Shown: one piece after another, positions 9,945 to 20,992 of the stretch
Numbering within the stretch: the stretch's first letter is position 1
Layout: each line of letters begins with the position of its first letter
Source of the DNA: Saccopteryx bilineata
Lineage: Eukaryota > Chordata > Mammalia > Chiroptera > Emballonuridae
DNA length: 64,000 nucleotides
Reading direction: 5' to 3'
NCBI RefSeq assembly: GCF_036850765.1
Contig: NC_089496.1
Location: forward strand, 53,451,613-53,515,612
Translations under genes and position numbers: made by a program
The notes under the pieces: model-generated
Seen by the model: the letters and a program-made list of their open reading frames with translations, nothing else
Told to the model about the DNA's origin: nothing
The model's database searches: none

Positions 9945-10570
9945 TCCAGCCCCGCCTACCCAGCTCCTCACCCCCACCGCTGGCCCCCCCTCCGGCTGTC
10001 CATCAGGCCCCCCCCACTGCCTGTGCCGTGGGTCTCCACCCCTGCCCCGCCTACCCAACTCCTCACCCCCACTACTGGCCCCGCCTACCCAGCTCCTCAC
10101 CCCCACCGCTGGCCCCGCCTACCCAACTCCTCACCCCCACTACTGGCCCCGCCTACCCAGCTCCTCACCCCCACCGCTGGCCCCGCCTACCCAGCTCCTC
10201 ACCCCCACCGCTGGCCCCGCCTACCCAGCTCCTCACCCCCACCGCTGGCCCCCCTCCGGCTGTCCATCAGGCCCCCCCAGACTGCCCGTGCCCGTGTGTC
10301 TCCACCCCTGCCCCGCCTACCCAGCTCCTCACCCCCACCGCTGGCCCCCCCTCCGGCTGTCCATCAGGCCCCCCCCAGACTGCCCGTGCCCGTGCGTCTC
10401 CACCCCTGCCCCGCCTACTCAGCTCCTCACCCCCACCGCTGGCCCCCCCCTCCAGCTGTCCATCAGGCCCCCCCCAGACTGCCCGTGCCCCTGCGTCTCC
10501 AGTCTCCACCCCTGCCCCGCCTACCCAGCTCCTCACCCCCACCGCTGCCCCCCCCTACCCAGTCTGCCTG
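9945..10570. repeat. GC-rich minisatellite, 34 bp unit and composite unit
   Basis: Basic unit of 34 bp, beginning 'ccccgcctacccagctcctc' and ending 'acccccaccgctgg'. Units at 10048-10251 are head-to-tail (about six, some with A and T variants). Around them a longer composite of about 100 bp recurs about four times: one basic unit, a 'ctccggctgtccatcaggc' segment, a C-run, and a 'tgcccgtgcccgtg' segment. Forward frames over it are open because the repeat is C-rich and stop-poor; I do not read them as genes. Confidence 0.95.
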
Positions 10571-10788
10571 TGCCGTGCGTCTCCACTCCGGCAAAACCGC
10601 ACGCGATGCATTCAATGTCGGTAGAGGTGTCTGTTTTCTACCAGACTATCAACTCCTGGACCAAGGACAGTGATTCTCATCTTTATATCTATTATAGTTC
10701 AATGCACATAGCATACAGTAAAAAAAAAAGCCCAGAGGAATGAATGAACTGTAGGGTGAGGGTAAGAAGATGCCCACTGGACCTAGAG
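10571..10788. other. Short unique spacer
   Basis: Follows the minisatellite; contains A9 near 10720. Nothing recognised. Confidence 0.5.
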
Positions 10789-11063
10789 CAGTGGTCCCCA
10801 ACCCCGGGGCCACGGACCAGTAGCGGTCCGCAGAGAAAGAATAAATAACTTACATTATTTCCATTTTATTTATATTTAAGTCTGAACGATGTTTTATTTT
10901 TAAAAAATGACCAGATTCCCTCTGTTACATCCATCTAAGACTCACTCTTGACGCTTGTCTAGGTCACGTGATACATTTATCTGTCCCACCCTAAAGGCCG
11001 GTCCGTGAAAATATTTTCTGACATTAAACCGGTCCGTGGCCCAGAAAAGGTAGGGGACCACTG
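10789..11063. mobile_element. Non-autonomous hAT, family 2
   Basis: Starts CAGTGGTCCCCAACC and ends with the inverted TAGGGGACCACTG. An exact 8 bp target duplication, acctagag, lies at 10781-10788 and 11064-11071. Non-coding, about 275 bp. The copy at 36249-36600 is the same family in the opposite orientation. Clean ends suggest a fairly recent insertion. Confidence 0.95.
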
Positions 11064-11071
11064 ACCTAGAG

Positions 11072-11585
11072 GACAGAAAAAACCCCGGATCCGAAGGAGG
11101 CACAGACAACTATTACTAAGTCCCTCCTATAAAAAAAAAAATACACAGTTATTGAGGGAGTATCAAAGTGACAAAGAAAAACACTTATCCCTGGACTGAG
11201 TGGCCAATCAGGTGAGAGTCGCCAGCAGCGAAGCTGACGAAAGACCAACCAAAAGGCCAGATAAACACGATTCTGTCTATGAGTCAGGGAACTCGGGGAC
11301 CCGCGTCCGCGGAGGGAGCAGAGACGGCACCTTCCTCGCTCAGCTCCCCGTCCTCCTCGCCCCTTCCCAGGCCATGCCACCACATCCCAGGTCCCCTGGG
11401 GAGCTCCCGGGGGTTGGCGCCTCCAGTCCTGGCCAGCGGGCAGTCTGGGGTGTGAGAGAGACGGGGCATCTTTGTTTGTGTGGCAGGACTAGAGGACAGA
11501 GGGGGAAACCACTCTTCACGCAGGACGTGGATTTGTACCCGGTATCGGGCGACTGCAAACACTCCACCTGACAGTGACAGTGAGC
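11072..11585. other. No gene recognised
   Basis: GC-richer unique-looking sequence. Frames of 75-123 codons overlap on both strands; none has a recognisable domain. Confidence 0.45.
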
Positions 11586-11675
11586 TGTCCCCTTCTGCGG
11601 ATGAGGAATCTGTGTCTGAGGTCACTCAGCCAAGCAGTGACACAGCAGTGACACAGCCGGCCCCAGAACCCAGCA
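11586..11675 (-). mobile_element. MIR relic
   Basis: 'ccccttctgcggatgaggaa' followed by 'ctgaggtcactcagccaagc' and later 'cagccggccccagaaccc' follows the reverse complement of the MIR core and flank (cancellate 'acagatgaggaaactgag' motif). Diverged as expected for an ancient SINE. Confidence 0.5.
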
Positions 11676-11795
11676 ATGACAGACCCCACGGTATTTCTAC
11701 AGCCCTGACGACCTCAAACTGGAGAGGGCTGTGTGGTCAAGCCATCCGCATAGTAATTCAGAATACAGTCTTCTCCAAATGCTGGTCAGCGTCTA

Positions 11796-12013
11796 CAGCG
11801 GTGTTTTTCAAGCGCCAGTCTGCAGATCAGGCCACGAGAAATTTCGTGCCAGTCCATGAAAGCGGTAACCACCCTGATGTTAGATGACGATAATAAACCC
11901 AATGATCTTAGTTCAATTTGCTTATGCTCAGGGTGATTTCTGCCTTAGCGGTCCCCGAAATAATTCCCCTATTTTTCACCAGTCCCCCAGTATACCAGGA
12001 TTGAAAACCACTG
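11796..12013. mobile_element. hAT-like MITE without visible target duplication
   Basis: Left end 'cagcggtgtttttcaagcgc' and right end 'ggattgaaaaccactg' are imperfect inverted repeats of the CAGTGGTTTTCAA type. The left arm resembles family 2 ('gccagtctgcagatcaggc'). I find no 8 bp flanking duplication (agcgtcta versus gcccacgg), so ends or age make this less certain than the others. Confidence 0.6.
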
Positions 12014-12216
12014 GCCCACGGACCACTCATACACAATGGGCACACAAGGAGTGAAGAAGGCTATGGGCCCTGACCTAGAAATCTAACGGCTACTTCTGGT
12101 TTTATTCCTATAATTAACCCAGATCAACATCACAAACAAAAATGGATTTGAAAATTAGCTTTTGGAATGCAAAGGGTTCTTACATGAGGTTTCTTCCTAA
12201 GAATATTTTTCTTCCA

Positions 12217-12271
<55 letters not shown>

Positions 12272-14944
12272 CCAGGCAGAGAAACTATTCCGCCTTGTTA
12301 ACGTGCAGGAACAGTGACTCTGGAAGACACCTGTGCTTATCTGGCCAGGGGCTCATTTACAGTGCGCTGTCATTTGAATAAACATCATCCTAAACTCTGC
12401 AGACAAGAATGTACTGTAGGAATGCCACAGTCTAGAGGGGTACAGCTGATATGAGATACATACACAGCTTCGCCGTACTATTAAACCCACAACTGGGCAA
12501 AATCACGACAGTTCAGACATGAGGCATCAGCGCTTTTATTGTCATTGTTACACGCCACGGACCCTTCTGAGACAGAAATCCTAATGCTTTAAGCAGTCGG
12601 CTAAATACAGTAGTATGTCTTCCTCACTTTGGGGGTGGTGTCAGGAGTTTTTTAAACACATGATAGAAGCCCCTTCCCCTTCATTTTTTTCCAGCTGGCT
12701 CTCTCCATGCAGTCAGGGCTGGGGGGTAATCTGATCCGGGAGGTTGAGCCACACCAGGCGTGTCAAGCCTTGTCCCAGAAACTCTAGGATCAGATATAGC
12801 AGGCGATCGGTGTGGAAATACAATAACCCGGAAGGCTTAGCACCTTTAGGAAAGCTAAATCCTAGACTGCTTTTTAAAATCACCAGAGAAGTCCTAAGGA
12901 AGTGATGGGTGACCAGACAGAGAAACGGGGAGGGAAATGAACAGGGCTGGCCACTGGCGTTTTTACACACTGGTTTTAATGTACTGACTGTTCTGTATGG
13001 ACCGAGGAGAAGTTAAGGAGCAGTTTTAACGGGCCCGGAGTAGCAGAGCTAATGAAGCCAGGAGTGAAGCTCATGTCTAAATGTCTAGACATAAAAGACA
13101 GGCTACTTCTACTTGAGCGTTTCGGGGTACACAGCTCAAAACATGGAGATCAAAGGCAGAAATTTAGAATTTTGCCCAACAGTAATACATAATTATGAAA
13201 TAAAAAGTTGAAGAAATAAACACAAGTCGTTGGCAGTGGCCGTGTGAGAGTGAGTTCAGAAAGGGCTCCCGCGCCACCTTGTGTAACCTTGCAAGGTTCC
13301 GTTCTAAGTGACTGTCTTTAATCTTTGTAACCAGAAAAAGACACCTTTTCCACGTCGATAAAAAAAACAAAACAAAACTAACAAACAAACAAAAGAAAAC
13401 CACGAGGTTAAGTGTACAGAAACCCACGCGAGTGAACTTTAGTATTTACTTTCCTAAGTGTCTCATCCCTAACGCACTCCATGCATCCTGATCTCAGTTC
13501 ATTTGTATGAAACAGAAAAATGATCCTCCTCGCATTATGATACTGGGTGCAATGCGTTTATTACACTGGAAAATGACTAGACTATTCATTTCAGGGACAC
13601 AGATCACCACCATCAGCCTTGAAATTTATTATTGAAAAGTACCAGAAAAGAAGGAAAATAACACTCTCCTCCCACAACTCTGTTCAGACCCGCATACCAA
13701 AATATCAGCAGGACAAGGAAGGTCTTATACATGAGCCCTGGAACTGTTTGGAAAAATCCTCCGCAAATGGGTGATGGCCGGCACCAACACAGCCACCGCC
13801 AACGGTCTCATCAATCCACCCGCCCACTTAGAGCAACACATAAATAAACATCTAGCGAATCGGGGAATGAACCCATCACCAGCAAACACAACTATTTTCT
13901 GGGTTTTCAGAAAAGTAAATTATGTAGTCACCTGCCACTTGATTTCAAACAAATTAAAAAGGCAGGTTCAGGACCCAGGCGGCCAAAGTCAAGATGCCAC
14001 AGAGGACAGTCCTTCCAGTTTTCCTGTGTAAATATCCTCGAGTTGTGGTTTTCCCCATTCCTGCTTGTGGCTGACCTGAATTCTGATTCAATAGGTCTGT
14101 GTATATGTGACCTACGGGATGAAGGAAGCGTCCCCAACCTTCTAAAACGAGCTGGGTACACCTCACCAGTACAAGAGGATGTGTTGGAGAGTGATGGGGA
14201 ATTCCCAGAAAAGGACCGATGAAGGAGACCACACTGAAAGTCACAGAGGACCTCCAAAGCTTCCGGGTGCTGTTTGGTAACTTCTCAGAAGTGAAGTGAA
14301 GAGAATGTTGGAGGGGGATATCAAAACAAATCTCAAGACAGAAAAGACCCAGCCTAGTAATTTCTCTCTCCCCCAAATCTCTTCCTCCATAAGCTTGAGA
14401 GAAGACCCCCCAAAATAACTCAACACCTGTGCTACTGCTATTACCTTGATGCTTTGAGATCCAAACGGGTTGTTAGAGGAGTCCCGCTTTAAAATGCAAA
14501 CATTCTTGGGAGGGGTGCCCGGTAGTGACCAAGGAGGACCATGATGCTTTGGGGTCTAAGGAGGTAAAAAGGGCCAGGGCAACCCCCCAGCCAAGTCCAC
14601 ATGGGCTGTAGCCTGAAAAAAGAACTCCTGGGCTTGGAGGGTGTGACAAGTGTGACCCTAGAAGGCGGACCTCGGGTTTCTGATGAAAACGTGGGATTGG
14701 CCCGCAAGGACCCGCAGGGGCCGCTCGGGACCCAGACGCCGTGTCCCCAGCCCTGTCTCAGTCCTGGCTCCCTCCATCCCTGACCATGCCTTACTCACCC
14801 TTTCTCCCGCTCTTCCTCAGTGAGAAGGGGTAAGTGGGTATTTTGTGCCCTCGCCCAATTTGGCCAAAACCCTAAAAGTAAAAATGACAGAGACAGACAC
14901 GTGTTTTAAAATCCTGAAGTTTAAGCCTTAGGAACTCCCACCAC
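12014..14944. other. Unique region, no gene recognised
   Basis: Contains a long poly(A) tract (listed separately) and an A-rich 'aaacaaacaaac' stretch near 13365-13400. Open frames are 60-140 codons, scattered on both strands, without recognisable domains or splice context that I can trust. Confidence 0.45.
12216..12268 (+). repeat. Poly(A), about 52 bases
   Basis: Uninterrupted A tract, the longest homopolymer in the window. The upstream 200 bp do not look like a SINE or L1 3' end and show no AATAAA close by. Confidence 0.95.
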
Positions 14945-15450
14945 CTGCCCAACACTTGCAGGCTGGGGGGGCAGCGCGCCCTCCCGGCCTGGACTTGGGG
15001 CCGCCGCGGTCCCCTCCGGGGAGAAGCGGGGCGGCTGCGGGCCCGGGGTCGCCGCCAGGCGCGGCAGGCCGCCCGGGTGAGCGGGAGGCGGCGGCGGAGG
15101 CGAGGGCGGCCTCCGATCCGCACGCGCACACGCTCCCGAGCCCAGCCGAGCGGCCCTCCGCTCCCAGCAGCGCCCGCCCCGCCGGGGGCCACCTCCCGCG
15201 GAGGGTCCCGGGCCCCGAGGACCACCCGGCGGCGGCGGCGGCGCGCAGGCCCCCCCGCAGCAGCTTCAAGGCCCCCCACCCGCCGCCGGGCGCCCGCCCT
15301 CCGCACCCGCTGCGCAGCTCAGCCCTAAGGAAGGCCCGCGCGGCCCCGCCCACTGCCTGCGGCAAGCCCCGCCCCCGGCGGGTGCCTCAAAGCCTCGCCC
15401 CTGTCTGGTCGCGGCCAAAACCCGGCCAGGATTTCCGGCGGATCCCGGCG
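14945..15450. promoter_or_regulatory. CpG island with GC boxes
   Basis: About 500 bp with very high G+C and abundant CpG, sharply bounded by ordinary sequence. GC-box words (ccccgccc) at about 15344-15351 and 15367-15375. Contains CGG/GGC-rich runs near 15080-15110 and 15230-15245. Such islands in mammals usually mark promoters without a TATA box. Which strand, and which gene, cannot be told: no flanking exon is recognisable. Open frames of 145-172 codons across it on both strands are stop-poor because of composition. Confidence 0.7.
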
Positions 15451-15876
15451 GATCGTTCAACAAGCAGTGACTGAGCACTTCCCAGGCTTCCTGGCCGAGG
15501 GGGCGACAGAGAGCTAAGGAGTAGGGAGCTCCGTCTTCAGCCCGGTCGCTGGTTTCACCCGTGGGAAACCCAGACCCTCGCAACCGCGTGGAATGCACGC
15601 TGTGGTGGCGGAGCTCCCCTGGCTGGGTACTCCTTACCGCGTGTTCTCTGCTCCAGCTCCGGGCACAAGGGCTGACCTTGCAGCCCATGGATGCCAGCTG
15701 CCAGCAGCCACCGGGGCTGCCGCTGAAATCCACACCGCACCCCTTGCCTCCAGGGGGCACAGGCTCCCCACTGGGCTAACAGCACCCAGACACTGGGTCC
15801 CACAACTACCAAACACACAGATAATGCTTTCTTCCCTGCTCCCCGACTTGTATCCCTTATTATGTCTTTTTCTTTT
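15451..15876. other. CpG island shore, no exon recognised
   Basis: Still fairly GC-rich. If the island is a promoter, a first exon or intron could lie here, but I see no protein signature. Confidence 0.4.
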
Positions 15877-15990
15877 TAACTGAATTTATTTGGGTGACAT
15901 TGGTTAATAAAATGACATGGGTTTCAGGTGTACAATTCTAAAATACACCAGCTGTATATTGCACTGTGTGTTCACCACGCCCAGCCTTAT
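15877..15990 (-). mobile_element. L1 3'-terminus fragment (antisense)
   Basis: 'tttatttgggtgacattggt' then 'acatgggtttcaggtgtaca' and 'aatacaccagctgtatattg' is the reverse complement of an L1 3' end, related to the fragment at 6966-7145. Confidence 0.7.
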
Positions 15991-16430
15991 TTTGTCTTCA
16001 TGGCCCTTGATGTTGACAAAACGACTCTGTGCGGTTCTAGGTCACTTACTGCAAACGTGAGCATTCTATGTTTCAAAATCACAGCGATTCTAAAGGTTTA
16101 AGAACCTCCACGGAGATAGGTACAACTCCTAGAGCCTCCTGAGGGCAGAGTCACTCTGTGGAAGGGGCAGGGGACAACTTTCCTGGTTTTTCTTGTCACT
16201 GAAGTGATTACTGTAAGGTAAGCTGGTTTTTGTTTTTTGTTTTTTGTTGTTGTTTATTTTTTGCCAGTCCTTAAGGATTTAATTCCAAGAGCACTTAGCT
16301 GAGACAACTCATGTGTAAACTGGACTGGGCCCTCCTGGCACTGTGACCTCGAATTCAAGAGATGGACTTCCTGGCCACTCCCTGGAGTGGAAAGTAAACA
16401 CAAATACAATCATTAAGTCAGACCTGACGT
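15991..16430. other. No gene recognised
   Basis: Unique-looking; a T- and G-rich 'gttttttgttttttg' stretch near 16228-16250. Confidence 0.45.
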
Positions 16431-16765
16431 TTTCACTGTAATTCATCAAATGTACTTAAAAAGACACTGGGGGTCATCTCAAAAGGTTACATACTGTACC
16501 ATTCCAGCTATGTGATATTCTGGGAAAGGCAAAACAATGAAGATTATATACAAAGACCTGAGGTTGCCATGGATTGTGGGGAGGGGGAGGAATAGTCTCT
16601 GGGTGACACTGATCTGTCAGTGGGGTCCATCAGTTGTAAGCAATGGACCACTTTGCTACTGGGGTGCTAACAGTTGAGGAAGTTGTGCAAGTATAGCATC
16701 AGGGGATAGATGAGAAGTCTACTTTCTGCTCAATTTTGCTGTAAACTTAAGAGGGTCCTTAAAAA
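16431..16765 (+). mobile_element. L1M-type 3' UTR
   Basis: Same order of phrases as at 7620-8130 in a more decayed form: 'gtaccattccagctatgtga', 'gggaaaggcaaaacaatga', 'gaggttgccatggattg', 'tccatcagttgtaagcaatg', 'tttctgctcaattttgctgt'. Sense orientation, 3' end at about 16765 next to a SINE. Confidence 0.7.
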
Positions 16766-16774
16766 ATTACTCTA

Positions 16775-17162
16775 GCCTGAACAGGCAGTGGTGCAGTGGA
16801 TAGAGCATCAGACTGGGATGCAGAGGACCCAGGTTCAAAACCCCGAGGTCACCAGCTTGAGCATGGGCTCACCAGCTTGAGCACAGCGCCACTGGCTTGA
16901 GTGTGGGATCATACACATGAACCTATGGTCACTGGCTTGAGCCCAAAGGTCACTGGCTTGAGCCCAACATTGCTTGAACAAGGGGTCACTTTTTCTGCTG
17001 TAGCCCTCCGGTCAAGGCACATATGGGAGAGTAATCAATGAACAACTAAGGTGCCACAAAAAAGAATTGATGCTTTTTGTCTCTCTCCCTTTCTTTCTGT
17101 CTGTCCCTCTCTCTGTCTCTGTCACTCACACACACACACAACTAGTCTATTAAAAAAAAAAG
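16775..17162 (+). mobile_element. Bat tRNA-SINE, 'cttgagc' family, first of a pair
   Basis: tRNA-like head 'gcagtggtgcagtggatag' to the B-box-like 'aggttcaaaacc', then repeated 'caccagcttgagc' phrases, CT-rich end, (CA)n at about 17127-17140 and A tail at 17151-17162. Same family as 3849-4240. Its tail is the landing site of the next copy. Confidence 0.9.
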
Positions 17163-17164
17163 AA

Positions 17165-17919
17165 GCCTGTCCAGGCAGTGGCGCAGTGGATAGAGCATCA
17201 GACTGGGATGCAGAGGACCCAGGTTCAAGACCCAAGGTCGCCAGCTTGAGCACAGGCTCATCTGGTTTGAGCAGAGCTCACCAGCTTGGACCCAAGGTTG
17301 CTGGCTTGAGCAGGAGGTTACTCGGTCTGCTGTAGCCTCACGGTCAAGGCACATATGAGAAAGCAATCAATGAACAACTAAGGCAGGGGTCCCCAAACTT
17401 TTTACACAGGGGGCCAGTTCACTGTCCCTCAGACCATTGGAGGGCCGGACTATAAAAAAAACTATGAACAAATCCCTATGCACACTGCACATATCTTATT
17501 TTAAAGTAAAAAAAAACAAAATGGGAACAAATACAATATTTAAAATAAAGAACAAGTAAATTTAAATCAACAAACTGACCAGTATTTCAATGTGGGGCGC
17601 TGCAGCCGCAGACCGAATGTGCGTCATATGACATGCTTTCCGAGTGGTGACGCGTGCGGCCCGCATCACCAGAAGTAGTACTGTAGGTGAGCGACACCGC
17701 GTTTTGCATCCGCACCCTGTGCTCCTCTCACTGACCACCAATGAAAGAGGTGCCCCTTCCAGAAGTGCAGCGGGGGCCCCATGCGGCCTGCGGGCCATAG
17801 TTTGGGGACCCCTGAACTAAGGTGTCGCAACAAAAAACTAATAATTGATGCTTCTTATCTCTCTCCCTTCCTGTCTGTCTGTCCCTATCTATCCCTCTCT
17901 CTGACTCTCGCTCTGTCTC

Positions 17920-17950
<31 letters not shown>
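17165..17950 (+). mobile_element. Bat tRNA-SINE, second of pair, split by hAT
   Basis: Head begins at 17165 right after '(a)n gaag'; after the tail at about 17920-17950 the same '(a)n gaag' follows, consistent with insertion into the A tail of the preceding SINE. Body is interrupted by the hAT at 17384-17814. Without it the SINE is about 355 bp. Confidence 0.9.
17384..17814. mobile_element. Non-autonomous hAT, family 1, long form
   Basis: CAGGGGTCCCCAAACT at the left and its exact inverse at the right. Perfect 8 bp target duplication, aactaagg, at 17376-17383 and 17815-17822. About 430 bp, longer than the copy at 1872-2203 because of a CpG-containing middle (about 17580-17715). No intact transposase. 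It entered the SINE after that SINE had landed. Confidence 0.95.
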
Positions 17951-19599
17951 GAAGTGCTGTGGTTCAGCTTTAGAAATCCCACTTTCTTCAGATCCATCAA
18001 TAAAATCTAAACTGAACATCTGGCTTACGTGTGGAGCTGAAATACGAGCTGTCTCCTTATATTAGAGCAGCCCCTCCACAGGCATTCATGTCATCGGGGA
18101 GAAAGTGAGCCATAGATCCCCAAGGTTCAAAATTAAATTATGGTTAGACATCATTAAAAATTCGATGAACCTATTTATATTCAAATCTACTCCGATCGAT
18201 ATACATGCCAGTCAGCAAACTGTACGAGATACCACAGCGGTCTTCCAACTCTGGTCTCAAGTTCTCCTTATCGTCTTAAAAATGATCGAAGACTTTGTTT
18301 GTGTGGGACACATATGTCCATATATACTGTATTAAAATTTAAAACAGAAAAATTTTAAATTTGTGTTGAAATCATTCAAAATCTTATAAACTCATTACCT
18401 GTTACGACCAGAAAAGTGGGCAGCAGGAAACCCAGGGACGGCTCTGCCGAGTCAGTGCTCCAGTCCTGAGATGCCTTGGTCCGCCTTTCACATTTTAACC
18501 TGGGGGCTTCCGTGCCTTTGTGGAGCTACCTTCAGGATTCTTAGTTATAAGGGGGGCCTGGGAGGACCAAGGTTACTTCAATTTGGCCAGAACCAGAGGT
18601 CCTCTTCATAAATACTTTCATAGAAGCGATGCAAAGAAGACAGGGGTTGTTAAGAAATACCCCAATATGAAATCTGTAACTAATCTCAAATGAGAACTAT
18701 CAAAAGCCTATCAATTTCCAAACTCAAAGCAAGCCCGCAAGATATTAATTATCTAGATAAAGAGCTGTGCGCATCACCAACGCTCCATTTCAAGATACTC
18801 CTGGATGCCACTCTTAATTTAACAAATATCAACGAAGAATGAGAGAAATGTTTCTACATTCAGAATGTTTGCTGTAAAACAAAGACCAAGATTATCAGCC
18901 AGGGTAGAATTCATGCTTTATGTATTTTCATTTTTTTATTTTAAGAATAATAACTTTTAAATGTTTTAATGCCTTTCGGTTCTTTAATCCGTTTTTATTT
19001 GGTGTTTAGTGTTAATTTTCTCTTTAATTTTTTTTTCTGTTATCAGGTAGAGATCACTTATACATGTTATTGAAATACATGCTCTTGTAACACGTGTTTA
19101 TTATGTCTTTGCTTTTATAGAAAACCCCTGAAACTTTTAGTATAACTCTACCATAGAAAAGTGATTCTTATTATGGTTACTCATTATTTAAAAACATGGA
19201 AACACTATAAAAATGCAAAATAACTTGTGATTTGAAAATTCCTGGAAATGCCTACTTTTTTACCTGAATCCTGAAAATATCTGTTGGGAATTTGATATTT
19301 TCATAAAAATGTAAATGCCTAATGAAGTCTTTTTTTTTTTTTTCTTTTTCAATGATGAAGACAATACAAATTTTTTCTCTCTCCAACTCGTATGTTCAAA
19401 CTTGCTTGGTCACTGTAAACACCCTGATGCAGGCAAATCATGACATATATGCTTAAAGAACTCAAAAACACTCAGCCTAAAGCATAAAAGGCTTCGGTGA
19501 GAACCTTCGTAAACGTCAAGGGCTGTCCTGAACAGGAGAGGTGGCATTTATTCTCCGTGACCGAAGAGGGCAGAATTAGGAGACACGAGGTGAAGTTAC
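17951..19599. other. AT-rich unique region
   Basis: No gene or clear repeat recognised. 18900-19380 is strongly AT-rich with T runs near 19027 and 19329. Confidence 0.45.
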
Positions 19600-19611
19600 A
19601 AGGATGAAACT

Positions 19612-19991
19612 TTTTTTTTTTTTTTTTTTTTGTATTTTTCTGAAGTTGGAAATAGGGAGGCAGTCAGACAGACTACCGCATGCGCCTGACCGGGATCCAC
19701 CCAGCATGCCCACCAGGGGGTAATGCTCTGCCCGTCTGGACCGTTGCTCTGTTGCAATCAGAGCCATTCTAGCGCCTGAGGCAGAGGCCATGGAGTCATC
19801 CTTAGCGCCCAGGCCAACTTTGCTCCAATGGAGCCTCGGCTGCGGGAGGGGAAGAGAGAGACAGAGAGGAAGGAGAGGGGGAGGGGTGGAGAAGCAGATG
19901 GGCACTTCTCCTGTGTGCCCTGGCCGGGAATCAAACCTGGGACTCCTGCATGCCAGGCCAACGCTCTACCACTGAGCCAACCGGCCAGGGC
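19612..19991 (-). mobile_element. VES-like SINE
   Basis: Antisense, complete, tail as T21 at 19611-19631. No internal duplication. Target duplication aaggatgaaact at 19600-19611 and 19992-20003, exact over 12 bp. Confidence 0.95.
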
Positions 19992-20003
19992 AAGGATGAA
20001 ACT

Positions 20004-20597
20004 TTTGACATCATATCTATATCCATTTTCTAGCAACTGAAGAACTCTGAAAAGAGAACAGATGACCTCAAGAAGTATGTGGTGATTCCCTGCCAAGGAG
20101 AACACAAGGCTGAACAACCACGTATCAGGGCTATTATCAAAGGGACTCTTAGGAGTGGATGATTCTGTCTCTGTGGCCTCATTTTATTCTCTGATAAGAT
20201 AGGCAGGAGAAGTATTTAAACTACCATCTATGAAGGAGGTTCATGAAGTTCAGGAAGTGGATTGGTCAGTATTCTTGGAAAACTACAACAGCAACCTGAG
20301 CTCACCTAACCGAAAATGAAAGACAGTGCGAGATTGAGCGGTTATCTCCCAGAACCTCAGGCCCGCCTCCTGCAGCAGGATTCCTGGGTAGAACGAGAGC
20401 CCATCACGCATTAGTGAGCCGTTAGGACACACCTGGGTGCAGCAACCTCAGTGCTGAAGTTCTGACTAAGGAAGAATTCAGAGGCAAGACTCCAACTACG
20501 AGAAAGTTCGTTTAGCAAGTCACAGAGGTAAAAGAAGCAGGCCGTAGAAGAAACGGGCTCAGGAAACCAGTTACAGAGGCCAAAAGAAGGGCCCGTG
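20004..20597. other. No gene recognised
   Basis: Unique-looking spacer between two SINEs in opposite orientation (a possible inverted pair in a transcript). Confidence 0.45.
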
Positions 20598-20980
20598 GGC
20601 CCTGGCCGGTTGGCTCAGTGGTGGAGCGTCGGCCTGGCGTGCAGGGGTCCCGGGTTCGAATCCCGGCCAGGGCACACAGGAGAAGCGCCCATCTGCTTCT
20701 CCACCCCTCCCCCTCTCCTTCCTCTCTGTCTCTCTCTTCCCCTCCCGCAGCCAAGGCTCCATTGGAGCAAGGATGGCCCAGGCGCTGGGGATGGCTCCTT
20801 GGCCTCTGCCCCAGGCGCTGGAGTGGCTCTGGTCGCGGCAGAGCGACGCCCCAGAGGGGCAGAGCATCGCCCCCTGGTGGGCGGGCCGGGTGGATCCCGG
20901 TCGGGCGTATGCGGGAGTCTGTCTGACTGTCTCTCCCCGTTTCCAGCTTCAGAAAGATTAAAAAAAAAAAAAAAAAAAAA
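20598..20980 (+). mobile_element. VES-like SINE
   Basis: Sense, complete, A20 tail. Target duplication gaagggcccgtg at 20586-20597 and gaagggcccatg at 20981-20992 (one transition, at a CpG). No internal duplication. Confidence 0.95.
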
Positions 20981-20992
20981 GAAGGGCCCATG

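Noticed and set aside
10023..10743. Proline-rich proteins of 151-216 residues
   Set aside because: Open frames in several registers at once over a C-rich minisatellite; stop codons are absent because of composition.
14872..15474. Proteins of 144-172 residues over the CpG island
   Set aside because: Overlapping frames on both strands, Ala/Pro/Arg/Gly-rich, as expected in stop-poor GC-rich DNA. No domain seen.
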